64,000 bases of DNA from Galaxea fascicularis (taxonomy: Eukaryota > Cnidaria > Anthozoa > Scleractinia > Euphylliidae): contig OX419345.1 in the NCBI GenBank assembly GCA_948470475.1, positions 9,522,481-9,586,480 on the forward strand, given 5' to 3'. Made by a program: the position numbers and the translations under genes. Below the pieces are notes generated by a model, which was not told the origin of the DNA, did no database searches, and saw only the letters and a list, made by a program, of their open reading frames with translations. Every line of letters starts with the position of its first letter. Position 1 is the stretch's first letter. Below are positions 51,802-62,385 of this stretch, piece by piece.

Positions 51802-53981
51802 CAAACACGGAAAACGTTTTCTATTGCTTAAATATTACCTGAGTCATAAAATACTTCATCTCCTGTCCAAAACATGTGGTGTGAATAAAAGCAAACCCAA
51901 AATTGAAGGGCTCTGCACAAAAAAACATTATGTTGACTTTTGGCTGTTATATCATTTTGCCCAAAATAATTAGCTGAGTTTTTGCTTGTGGCCTTTGATT
52001 TAATAGAAAACCATTGCCCTGTATTTGGTTAGACCAGTTTCCACTTCTTTTTATAGAAATAACGTATATGTATGCAAAAACTCATTTGTTCCTGGTGGTG
52101 GAACTTTCGATAAGCAACAAACAAAAAGAAACACTTTGTTTAAAATTAGCAAATCAGGCAAGGCCCTGTTTGTTCTGGTACAGTGATTTACTAATTACAT
52201 CACAGTTTCATAGTTAGAGTAACATGGTGCCTCTCCAAAACATCCCACTGTGGAGAACTTGCATAGACATAGCCAACATTTACATTCAATCAAGGCTTTC
52301 TGTTTTAAAACAGGAAAAATATACCACATTCAGGGTATTAATAAAATACCCAAAGAAATCCCAAATTTGGGAAAGTGAGATTCCCTAGCAACGAATTGGG
52401 AAGTTATAATTTGGGTACTGGTGACTTTTTCCTGTGAAAGATGCAAAATACTTGCACCCTCTGTTGTACATATAAATTGCTGGTATTTCTAGCAAACAAA
52501 ACAGTGCTCAACTGCAAAAGGTGCCACCAAAAGACCCTGCAGTTTTGCATATTTTATTTGTCAAAATGAAGTGGAAACTGGCCGAAAACAAATACAGGGT
52601 ACTGTTTTTCTATTTAATCAAAGCTAGGCCATATGCAAAAACTCAGCCAATTTTGAATGCTCAGGCAATCTAAGCTGACATCATCAACACATTTGACAAA
52701 ACAATAATTGGAGTTTATGTATCATAACAGCTACAGTCCCAAATTAGTAGTTGTTTCTAAACAATTAGATACGTCTTCAAGGACATACATGTCCTAAAAG
52801 CACAGTCCGACTTCCAGTCACCTTGCAATTTAAGCAAACACTCCAATAAGTTGGTGCTGTTACTAACCATGGAGGTAGTCCTTCCTGATCTTAAGCTATG
52901 TAGGCAATAAAACTTGTAATTTAAGCCAAGTTCCTTAAAACAATTCTTAAATATCTCCCTACATCTGGTGTACAAGAGCTTGCTTCCATACAACTTATAA
53001 GAGCCCTTCAATTTCTATTTCTTGGTAGAAACCTTTACCCACACTATTCCCTGAGATAACATTAACAAAGAACCAGCACCAATCTTGTGAACAGTCATCC
53101 AACGTACATAGTCCTCATAATGAGCCCACTAAGTCAAGACACATCTGATAAGTTGGAATTTTTTCCTCGTAAAATACGTTTTCTTGTTAAACTTAAAGGC
53201 CCTGGCAAACGAGGATACATTGTTGCAGACACATTGTTGCTCATGATGTTTTTTGGGCGGGACATAAAATGAATGTTGTGTTTCCATACTGCGCAAACAG
53301 GGAAACATTAATATTTTGTTGTGGACACAAAATTTGTGTCTGCAACAATTGTTGCGCGCACAGGCAAACTGGGAAACATTTGTGTCAGCAACAATGTGTC
53401 CGCAACATTGTGTCCTCGTCTGCCAGGGCCTTAAGTATAAAGTCATGTAAAATGTTTTTGTCTCATTTTTTTTCCTTTTCAAGTGCTTCCATCTTTTCAT
53501 TTGTAACAATAATTCACCCCTCACTTTGGTCACTCCCCAAATGAGGCTTTTCAAAATCGTATCCTCATCAAAAACCACCCTCACCAGCCCCCTCTTTAAA
53601 CTGGGACATTCTACGGAAGGGAGATGACAAATTCAAAACTTGTACGCTTTTAGGAAAAATAAAACAACAACAACACAAAACAAAACAAAATTGCAACGAA
53701 ACAATCTCCTATTGATTTAAGTAAGCAATAGTACTTAAGAACTAGTCTGACTTATGTAACAAGCAACAGATCTGACATCAATAAGCTTAATTATAAAAAA
53801 ACATTTCTCAGCTGATATCAAGCCAGACCGATCGATGAAAGCTCAGACTACTTTAAACTAGTTACAAGAAGACCTAGATATGGCTTCTAAGTTCCTTACC
53901 TAGATATCTCAGTGGTGTATCTCTGTAAATATCGACATCTACAGATGCTTTGATGTCGGAAATCCCTTCTTTCTCTACCAT
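47471..53981 (-). CDS. MTFP1: Mitochondrial fission process protein 1 (complete, 3 coding exons)
   Basis: Exons on the minus strand: 53981-53900, 48946-48577, 47555-47471. Phases match (1, then 2), giving 178 residues against 166 in human. MTFP1 (MTP18) is an inner mitochondrial membrane protein that promotes fission and tunes inner-membrane proton leak. Diagnostic stretches are RYLGYANEFGEAFR (across the first junction), YGVASTYCLADSIDKG, ETAVEAAIWQGLASVIIPGF and the C-terminal FIIKPIDRLVDQVMDG. Hydrophobic segments around residues 45-60, 95-110 and 125-145 fit its multi-pass topology. The start at 53981 is preceded by an overlapping 8-codon upstream ORF. Intron 1 (about 4.9 kb) contains two fold-back elements. 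The gene is head to head with the stathmin-like gene. Confidence 0.95.
47858..48146 (-). repeat. tRNA-derived SINE, minus orientation
   Basis: The minus strand starts AAGCCGGTTGGCTCAGTTGT, an A-box-like D arm, followed by a B box (GGGTTCAAATCC) at 48083-48094, about 55 bp downstream as in tRNA-derived SINEs. A unique body follows. It lies in MTFP1 intron 2. The 3' end is approximate. Confidence 0.68.
51653..51832. repeat. Fold-back element with GATATAAACACTCG arms
   Basis: AGCAATAGAAAAC, CTGATATAAACAC and GACAGTTATGCAAA in the left arm reappear as complements in reverse order in the right arm. The axis is CGACTTCGTCTCGG. Sequence from about 51244 leftward of this may belong to the same element. 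It lies in MTFP1 intron 1. Confidence 0.65.
53198..53430. mobile_element. 233-bp MITE with GGCCCTGGCA ends
   Basis: GGCCCTGGCAAACGAGGATA pairs with the right end CCTCGTCTGCCAGGGCC. Internal TGTTGC and GCAACA blocks extend the pairing. Flanks TTAAA and TTAAG are similar but not an exact duplication. It lies in MTFP1 intron 1. Confidence 0.68.
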
Positions 53982-54001
53982 CGTTCAAATGCATCCGCCA
54001 T
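53975..54001 (-). promoter_or_regulatory. Upstream ORF overlapping the MTFP1 start codon
   Basis: On the minus strand AAAGATGGCGGATGC opens an 8-codon ORF whose last codons, TGG TAG, overlap the MTFP1 ATG (CGATGGTAG). The upstream ATG has a strong context (A at -3, G at +4), and AAGATGGCGG also matches a YY1-type promoter motif. If transcription starts upstream of 54001, this ORF should limit MTFP1 initiation or require reinitiation. Confidence 0.6.
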
Positions 54002-54242
54002 CTTTGACTCCATTGTCTTGCAAAGGTAGCCTCTTTTCCATGTTCCTGGAAACGAGGTACACCTTTCGAGTTCCAGCCAACCAATGACAGTGCGAGATTA
54101 TTTTAAGCACGCGTGTCTCCAAAACAAATTTGGTACAAATATTGTTGTGGTTGCACAGTTTGCCTGGTTCTTACAACGAAATCCTGCAGAAAAAGGAACT
54201 TTTTTGAATTCGTTCCAAAAGGATTTCTACTTTCCACAAGAA

Positions 54243-57200
54243 ATGGAGATGGAAACTGCAAAAATATTAGTAGCTCGTGATCTCGTACCATTGGCCTCTA
54301 ATGAAGGCTTCTTGCACACAACGGGAAATGAAAGTTTGCTAGAAGTACGAGCGGCTAATGAATCGGAAAGGAAGGTAGGTTTCAGATAAAGCCGTTAGCA
54401 ACTAATCACCGCGCAGTATTGAACAGCGAAAAGTGACCGACGGGCGGAAAATCATAACTAGTGACGGTACTCATTTGCGTGATATATTATTTGCAGTCCA
54501 TGCATGAGCTGCTGTTTTTGTATCATGCACGACGAGTGTTGCACAGTAAAGCAAAAATAGTGATATGATAATGCACCAGTCATTTGAAACCCCCGGACCC
54601 CCCCCCTCGGGGATGACCGGGGTATTGCGGGGACATTCACTTCATGTTCACCAAATATTGGTTCCCCGGTAGTCGGGGGATACGCTAAAAGTCACGGTCT
54701 TTGCCTACATTTTCTTTTTTCTCACAAAACATATTATCCATTACTGTTGGATGACAAGTATTTTTCGTAAGGCTTAATAATCTTGAATACTCAGCATAAT
54801 TGTAGCTGTTGTGTGATATGTTTCATTGTCAGCTTATCCAGTTGTATCCTGCGAATGTGCCTCAAATCCAGGATTTCATTTTGAAAAGAAACACGTTTGT
54901 TATGTTAGAGTTGTTGTAAACTTCAGAAGACTGTATTGCTAAAACATGAAAAGTAATTTGTTGTGATCTTGCTTTTTGTGACATCAAGATGTAAAATAGA
55001 AAGATGACGCTGAAATCTTTAAATACTTGTCTTTTCTTGTCTATCGAGGGGTTGCAAGTGTTGCCATTGCTGCTGCGAAAGCAAGTTGTTAATTTCACGG
55101 CTGTCATCCTATATGTCATCTCTTGCTACTAGTTGACGTTTGAAAGGGAGTACCTTGAATGTTGGACATATGGGGGCGGGGGAGTTCACCATTCACTTTT
55201 GCCCCAGGGACCGGGGAGTTCACTGGCTCTCACATGCATAAAAAGTGAATGCCCCGCTAATGCCCGAGGGGGGGGGGGGGGGTCCGGGGGTTTCAAATGA
55301 CTGGTGCATAAAAGATCTATTTTTAGAAATGGTAGCACTTTCAAAGCACCTGCCTTGAATGGTCATGCTCCCTACACTGTACATTTCATTATCCCGTTAT
55401 GTACGCCCCTGGTACGACCACCTCTGGAAATGCCTGTATACGTGTTGATAGAGTTGTTGATGGCTTAAGGAGGCTCGAAAAGGTTTTTCGTTGATGTGGT
55501 GTTTGCGAAACGATGAAAGATTGCAGAGAAAGATATTTAATGGTGTAGGCAAACTATATGTCTCCTTGGAACTCTATTGTTGGGCTATATTTTAAGGGTG
55601 CTTGTGACGTCATATCAGTTACCATGGCAACGCCTCTGGTCCACAAAGAGGTCCTCTAAAGCCCCATTTACTCTACAGAAAAAAATGGGTCCGGACCCAT
55701 TGAAAAGTGATCAGGACCAATTTTTTTAACCGTTTACACGGGAAGCAATCAGGTTAGACTTATGATTGAAAAGAGCCCTAAGGCCTCGTAATTTGCACAC
55801 TGTTTACACTGCTAATTTTCGGTGTCCGGACCAGATTTTTATCTGAGCCTTCGGTATCTTTCTTTATATGAAGAAGACGGTACGGAACGGACGGAACGAA
55901 GATGCGTTTACACAGCACTTTCGAACAGCAAAAAGGGTCCAGACTCCTTTTTTTTCGGTTTTGGGGCCATAGGCGCCTATGGCCCCAAAACCAGAAAAAA
56001 GCGAGTCCGGATCCATTTCATGCAAACATGGTACGGAAGGTTTACACGGCAAAAATATCTGGCCCATACCAACTTTTTTTGGGTCCGGACCCATATTTTT
56101 CTGTAGTGTAAATGGGGCTTAAATGTCAGTTTTTGTAAATTATCTGAAAAACTAATTCGGTGACCTATCGTTTTTATTTCTTTGTTGGAAAGCTCCCTAA
56201 ATTCTTTAACTTTTCAGGCAGTAAGAAAAAAAATTATCTGGTAGAATTTAATACATTTTAAAAACAGACGTATGGCTTACAGAAAATTCTGCTAGATAAT
56301 TTTCCTCAAAACTGTTATATTTGAAGTGCCATCATGAATGGTACATGCATGCAAAAAATCAAGATAGGTCACCAAGCAAAATTTTGAGCAAAAAACAAAA
56401 TAATGTTTTCTGCAGATTTTATTTCCGGTTTTCGCAATTTCACACAGTATTTAACTTCTGGTGTGCTTGATATTAATTCATTCAGATGACGCATGCATCT
56501 TAGTTATGGAGTGTGTAGATTGCGCACGTGTGTGCAGCTAAAAACCCTTTCCAGCCTCCTTAACCGTGCACTTTGTACGTTTGGACTGTTATTCCATGCT
56601 CTAGGGGCTTGATTCCAACAATCCTGCATTATGTGAAGGATACTGTGTCCCTGGAAATGGTGGCCAAATATAAAGAGAGCTTGTCAAACGTCTTCCTTGG
56701 ACCTAACACTGTAAGTCTCAGATAAATGACCGGTGTGATTGTACAAGTTATTATCTTATGTTTTAATTTTGTTTTCAGAATGGGACTGAAGGGAGAAAAG
56801 AGAGATCTCAGGAAGCCAGTGAACAAATTATCAATTTTAAGCAGGACAACACAAAACGGAAAGGTTCAGACACAAGTGAGCTTAGCACACTAGAGGATGA
56901 TTTGACCAACAATGGTTCTTATGGGTGCAAACAAGCATTAACCACAAGGAAAACCAATGCTGTGGCCTTCCACATCCCTACAGGACAAGTAGTTTGCAAA
57001 CCACCTCCCAAACGGTTCTGCAACCAGACAAACCTAGGAAGAGAAAACATCAGCTTGGAAAGGCTTACTGAAAAACAAAAAATGGCTGAACGACGAAAGA
57101 ATGTAAGAGTTTGTATGATGCTGTGTTGTTGTAAAATACTTTCAACTGTGTAGTACCTCATTGCAAACTTAAATGTTTTTGTTTTTTGGCACAATGGTGA

Positions 57201-57433
57201 GAGTGCTCGCCTTCCACCAATGTGTCCCGGGTTCGATTCCCGGACTCGGCGTCATAAGTGGACTGAGTTTGTTGGTTCTCTACTCTGCTCCGAGAGGTTT
57301 TTCTGCGGGTACTCCGGTTTTCCCCTCTCCTCAAAAACCAACATTTGATTTAATTTAGAGTTTATTTAATTTACAGTCTCCCCAATTAGTAGAGCACTCG
57401 TGTTCAGCTAGAATGATTTGAGACTTAAATAAA

Positions 57434-57479
<46 letters not shown>

Positions 57480-59589
57480 TATTGGTCAGTGGAACAAGTG
57501 TCTGAAAATTAGTAGACAGTTTACACTGGCTTACTTAGTTATGACAGTGCTGTGGACCAATAGGAGATGCAATAGTAATTATTACTATTGCATCTCCTAT
57601 TGGTTTATGAGAGCTGTTTGATAATCTATTTTGATACTTCATGTACATTGTACAAGCTGTTGAATTCCAAGAAGGAAAAGTGGCCAGTCTGAAAATGCAT
57701 TGCACAACTTGACATAATTATTTTGATCATATTATATCAAAGATTGCCAAAAATAGGCCATTTTCGTATTCTCGGTATTGAACTGGATCTAGCATGAAGT
57801 GGAGGCTCATGCGGGGGAATACATTTACATATGAAAAGATTCCCCTGCAAGAGCCTCCACTTCATGCTAGATCCAGTTCAATACCGAGAATACGAAAATG
57901 GCCTATTGATTGAAATCTTTGCCAAGAATATAATGACATGTAAATGAAGCAATGGCCTATAAATCATAGAAAATTATCTTTATAAAGTTCATACTTGTTC
58001 CTTTGCAAACTCATTCTCAGGGTCTCTCCACTTCCCACTCCCTGTGGAGTGGGAAGGTGAAAGACCCTTTGGTTCTGCTTTTTTACAATTTTAGTCTGAA
58101 ACACTGAGATGTAAAAGTCTGGGGCTCTGAAATGTATTGTCTACTACATGTAAATTTTAATTTCAGTAAACTCTCACCAACAACATTTCTCCTAAACCCA
58201 AACGATTTTTTGATAGTTGACTGAAATCTTTTGTTTATGCAGCAACAAGTGGAGCAGAGACTTAAAAGAATCCATGATCGACAAGAAGCTGCAAGAAAGC
58301 TTGCACAAAATGTAGAAATCCTACTCCAGCAGAGGTCTATCTCAGGAGCTAGCAGGGGTAGCAGCTGTCACAACACACATCACATGACATCTTCAGAACT
58401 ATTTGCTACAGCCAGGCATGTTGCCAGAGATTTCAGAACACTGACATCTCAAATGACAAAAGATTTTGCTTTGGATGACAAGAACAACAACGTAGCACAG
58501 AAAAACTCAACTTGCACCAAGACTCGACAGGTAAAACACAGCTTAGCAGAGTCCTCTGTTAATGACAACAACAGGAGTGTTGCATTCACTGTTGGCTTTG
58601 ATGATGACAAAGGACCTTTGTCTCCAGTTCCAAAAACATTTAAAGTGCCAAACAAGACACAAAAGACCAGGCTGACAGCTGAAGAACTAGAAGAGAAACA
58701 AAGAAAGGCTGAAGAAAGACGAACTGTAAGTAATGCCAGGCAACCTTTTTTTCTTTCTGTTTTCCAAGCACAGTCGATCTTTGGGTGTGTTTTTTTTACC
58801 TGGTCTGGTTATTTCCTATTCCAGTTTAGAAATGATAATTTTTTTCCAAAAGACCACATTCTCTGACAACAGAACACTCTTGGTGCAGCTGGCCTGAGAG
58901 TACCATGGTGAAAAATCCTGACCGTTAGCTTGTAAACCTGAGTTCCTGCACCTTATCAGCTAAGCACTATTTCTCAGGCAAAACTTTTCCAAAAGAACAC
59001 ACATTGTATAAATAAATGAGTAAACCTGACATTTCTGGTGATTCTGTTTATTCAGATATCAGCAACAGAATGTTTGGAACACATTCCATTCATTCTGAAT
59101 AACAGCTCTAACTGTCCACAGACTGATTACCTTTGCAACTGCAAGATAATTTTATTTGTTTTTCAAGCCCATTCACATACTTACTTTTAGAGGTTTCTCT
59201 CTGGAATACAGCCATATCTGGGTGTAATGGTGGTACAAAATTAATTAAACATTCTCTTTTGAAGTGCTCTCCTTAAATTTGGTATCCACAATTAACCAAA
59301 GTTTTCTCCACTTGAACAGCAAAGACAGCAAGACAGAGTAAAGAGGGTTATAGCTAACCGTGAAGCACTGCTTAAGCTGGCTTCAGACCTGGAAACATTC
59401 ATGATATGGAGTGACACAGATAAGCACAGTCCTGCTACTTGTGGAGATGACAAAACAATGAGAAATCAGTATCAGGCAGCACAACTAGCAAATGAAATTG
59501 CAGACGGCTTTGATCAATTGAGTCAGAGGTACACCAGAGACTTAAAGCAAGCTGAAGGTTTTTCCTGTACTTGGTGGAGTCCTAAATGA
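54243..59589 (+). CDS. Protein with two stathmin-like repeats (5' end unresolved)
   Basis: Well-supported exons: 56605-56710, 56779-57102, 58243-58725, 59320-59589 (stop). All phases match and they encode about 393 residues. The protein carries two similar units. The first has VAFHIPTGQVVCKPPP, then LTEKQKMAERRKN and a basic helix (QRLKRIHDRQEAARKLAQ). The second has VAFTVGF, then LTAEELEEKQRKAEERR and QDRVKRVIANREALLKLA. The order (AF-x-V segment, Pro/Lys stretch, E-x-KQ-x-AEERR, long charged helix) resembles the stathmin domain that binds tubulin, as in STMND1; this identity is inferred. A possible 5' exon ends at 54374 (donor GTAGGT). Its long frame from 54084 or 54243 arrives in phase 0, while exon 56605 needs phase 2. 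The start is therefore a different exon, the short frame ATGAATCGGAAAGGAAG at the donor, or the ATG in exon 56605. Confidence 0.5.
54572..55308. mobile_element. 737-bp TIR element with G-tract ends, TAA duplication
   Basis: TGCACCAGTCATTTGAAACC at the left is the exact complement of the right end GGTTTCAAATGACTGGTGCA. Both are followed inward by GGACC and long C or G runs. Flanks are TAA on both sides (54569-54571, 55309-55311). No transposase. It lies in the first intron of the stathmin-like gene. Confidence 0.78.
55657..56122. mobile_element. TIR element with internal long palindrome
   Basis: TAAAGCCCCATTTACTCTACAG pairs with CTGTAGTGTAAATGGGGCTTA. GGGTCCGGACCC, itself palindromic, lies near both ends. 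At the centre a palindrome of about 36 bp around GGCGCC (about 55957-55992) folds on itself. Mirrored ORFs on both strands here are a by-product of the palindrome. Confidence 0.75.
57187..57478 (+). mobile_element. tRNA-derived SINE with TTA-repeat tail
   Basis: The head has GGCACAATGGTGAGAGTGCTC (A-box region) and a canonical B box, GGTTCGATTCC, at 57230-57240. The body includes GAGAGGTTTTTCTGCGGGTA and CCGGTTTTCCCCTC, as in many cnidarian SINEs. The tail is GAGACTTAAATAAAGTTATT followed by about 14 TTA units. It lies in an intron of the stathmin-like gene, same strand. Confidence 0.82.
57556..57604. repeat. Perfect hairpin, 24-bp arms, 1-nt spacer
   Basis: The arm ACCAATAGGAGATGCAATAG plus TAAT is exactly complementary to 57581-57604, with a single T between. 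It lies in the stathmin-like gene's intron. Confidence 0.8.
57756..57903. mobile_element. 148-bp fold-back MITE, copy 2, TA target
   Basis: Same family and same length as 42285-42432. It has GGCC termini and arms with TTCGTATTCTCGGTATTGAA and GGATCTAGCATGAAGTGGA. It is flanked by TA. The loop (ACATTTACATATGAAAAG) is the reverse complement of copy 1's loop, so the two copies are in opposite orientation. Confidence 0.8.
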
Positions 59590-59808
59590 ATTGGTATTTA
59601 AAGCACACAGTGCTCATACTGTCTACTCCTACTTGTTTATCATTGCATAATAGGAGTGCTGTATGAAGTACTGCTGTAGGTGTCATTTTATGTGTATTTC
59701 TCAACTTAAAATATAAACGTCTTGACATACAGTACTACATTTTGCTTACATGTCTGATGAAGGTTTTACACATGAATTTTTCAACCAGGTTGGAAGTAGT
59801 ACATGTAA

Positions 59809-60037
59809 GGGCTGGTTTTCACTAGCACATAAGCACAAGCACTTGCATAAAAACATAAGAAGAATGAACCCACTTATTTGTCTGATGCGGTTTTCACCAG
59901 ACATAAGCATAAGCACAAGAAGAAGGGAGCTGTTCGTTTTTCTTGTGCTTATGTTAACAGCATAAAACAAATAAGTGAGTTCATTCTTCTTATGTTTCTG
60001 CTTATACTTATGCTTACACACTAGTGAAAACCAACCC
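59809..60037. repeat. Fold-back MITE with GGGCTGGTTTTCACTAG ends
   Basis: GGGCTGGTTTTCACTAGCAC pairs with the right end CTAGTGAAAACCAACCC. The interior is built from ATAAGCACAAGC-type repeats and their complements. The GGTTTTCACCAG block is repeated inside, suggesting nested or duplicated ends. Confidence 0.7.
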
Positions 60038-60520
60038 AATAATAAGTCCCATGTAAAAAAGTTTTTGTTCAATGGTATGTTCATAAGTAACTGGAGAAAA
60101 TTACTTAAAAGTTAGTCTGTTAATTCAGGCATTATTTTCATCAGTGACTCACAGGCACCGTGACCATGCTACATTTTTATCATTAGACATTCAGAACTTG
60201 GAATCTAGAATTATCAATGATTGCCATTTATCAGCAAAAATCTTTTTTTGGGTTCAAATAAGTACACAACAGCAAATATTTAGTGTCAGAGGGTAAGGGG
60301 TTCAGAAAGCTTTAATCGTCTTGTGTACATACTGTATAGTTGCTGACGTTTTCTTGTTACAACTTCATAATTCAGATTAACCACTAAAATCAAAGTGATT
60401 TTAGGATTGAGTATTTGACAGTGGTTAGTTAACCAACCCAGTTCTACCTGTAGATATTGTACAGTAGATAACGAGTGTAAAATAATGCAAACAATAGTCC
60501 AGTGTTCTGTGGTTTACCCT

Positions 60521-60666
60521 CAGGGCTGTTACTAATTTTTGAAGTAGGTGGGAATATGCAAAAAACAGCTGGGGATTTGAGTTGCTGTAGTGAAGTCAAC
60601 ATGCTGGGGATATACCTCAAAATATGAGGGGAAAATCCTGGCCCCCGGCCCTTAATGACAGCCCCA
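60521..60666 (-). mobile_element. CAGGGCTGT-ended MITE, second copy
   Basis: Reverse-oriented relative of 34270-34443. Shared blocks are TTTTTGAAGTAGGTGGGA, GGGGATATACCTCAAAATA and GGGGAAAATCCTGG. Starts CAGGGCTGTTACTAA and ends TTAATGACAGCCC. A clean target duplication is not visible. Confidence 0.62.
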
Positions 60667-62115
60667 TTCACCCCTTCAAGTTTTTGCTACTGTATGTAAA
60701 AACTGAGATGTTATCTCTATTTTGTTTTATAGACTGCAATACAAAGTGCAAATGTCATGTAAATTATGAGCATCATTTCCCACAACATTGCTAAACAACA
60801 CTCACTGAATTCTGGGACAAATGCTAGTTTTGAACATGCAAAGGGATGGAAAGATTTATGTTTAAAATTAAAATTAAGATTTCAAAACAAAGTGTATAGT
60901 TTTAAAAAGCAAGGCTTTTCAGGGACTGCCATGAATAATCCATAAACATTTTCTTCATGAAGTTGTAACAACTGTATGTACAGTGCAGATAAATTTATAA
61001 GATTTTCAACTGGTGTATAGCTGTATGAAATAACTAACATTGCAGACGTTGTTTGATTCAAGAAGAGGTCTTACTAATAAAGCAAACCATGTGTGACTGT
61101 GTGGATCATGTAATACATTGTAAATAATACCTGTGTCAAGTGGAATGGGGTGAGTTAGAGTGAAACAGTAGAGTTATAAAATGTCTGGCTCTTCAAAAAT
61201 AATTTCATATAAAACTGTACATTCCATATCAAATGTAGAGTTCATACACCATTTCTATGGCAATACATAATTTACTTTGCGTGAAAGCTCCAAGAGTTGA
61301 TCAAGCAAGATTTTTACATGGTGGTAACAAAACAGTTTTTTCCAGAGAAGACTTCTTAAAACAATAACCCACCAATTGTAGACATTCTAAATTTTAATAC
61401 TATGGGCAAACAACTTTTACTCTAAGAAAATGACTTTGGTGCAATCTTGTTTGGCATAAATACCCACCAGGTAAAACAGCTCTCATAAAGCTCTCCTTGG
61501 AATCTAAAACTGGGTTTTGAGCCGAGTGCATGTGTGTAAGCATCACACACCAGATGATGACTCAACAGTGCTATAAAAAGTCAAAGCACACGTGTTGCAC
61601 ATGCACAAATGTTCATCTTTTGTGTCAAAATTTTTAAATTTTTGCTTCTTTAACCACTTATATTTCCGCTTCTGCTCTGTAAATTTGTTTCATTTTTTCA
61701 GTGACAACTAAGACCAACTGGCTGTGTATTTCAATTTTTGAATTGTAGGTAGGAAAAAAATTAATAAAGCAATAGTCAAAAAGCGCTTGTTTTCTTAGTG
61801 TACCCTACAGATCATTCCGGATAACAAATTTAATAATGTAGCAGTTTCAGAAGATTTCACCAACCTGTTTTTTAAATAAGACAATAAAATTCGGTTTAGT
61901 GACTTAATTGAATGCATTGCCATGGTAACAGGTTTTCTAACAAAAACAAGTTATGAATCTGTGATGTTTCTGTTATTCTTGTGTAAAATTTCATACTGGT
62001 ATGGTGAACCAAACAGTATTTAGATGAGAATTTGTAGACCTTATGTCTGGAAACTGAAAACTATTTTGAGCCATCTTGATGTCTGATCACTGAATTTTGA
62101 GCTTATTGTTAGTTT

Positions 62116-62280
62116 TCTTACAACTCTGCTCCAAGAGGTTTTTCTCCCAATGTACTCTGGTTTTCCCTTCAAAAAACAAGATTTCCAAATCGATTCGCAA
62201 TGCACAGAGACCTATAGGAGAGTTCTCTGAAATCTTACGCGTTCCATTGATGAATGAATAATAAATTATTATTGCATTTA
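62116..62280 (+). repeat. SINE fragment
   Basis: AACTCTGCTCCAAGAGGTTTTT, CTCTGGTTTTCCCTTCAAAAA and a tail near AATAATAAATTATTATTG match the body and tail of the SINE at 57187-57478. The tRNA head is missing, and the middle has an extra GATTCGCAATGC stretch. Confidence 0.6.
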
Positions 62281-62385
62281 CACTTACAGTCACATTAATA
62301 TTTTACAACTTTTTTAGTAAGTCAACTCAAAAAAAATTATAGAAATACAGATCAAACTTGAGTATTGTACATTGTGTATGACTAC

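Larger units (their letters stand above)
59590..62385. other. Spacer between the stathmin-like gene and GPATCH3
   Basis: The two genes converge here, so both 3' UTRs fall in this stretch. Contents: a fold-back MITE at 59809-60037, a CAGGGCTGT-ended element at 60521-60666, and a SINE fragment at about 62116-62280. The rest is AT-rich sequence without recognisable exons. Confidence 0.5.

Noticed and set aside
54084..54374. Long first exon starting at 54084 for the stathmin-like gene
   Set aside because: Its frame reaches the donor in phase 0, incompatible with the only open frame of the next exon; the start context is also weak.
55822..56106. Overlapping ORFs on both strands with mirrored protein sequence
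   Set aside because: A by-product of the large palindrome in the transposon at 55657-56122.
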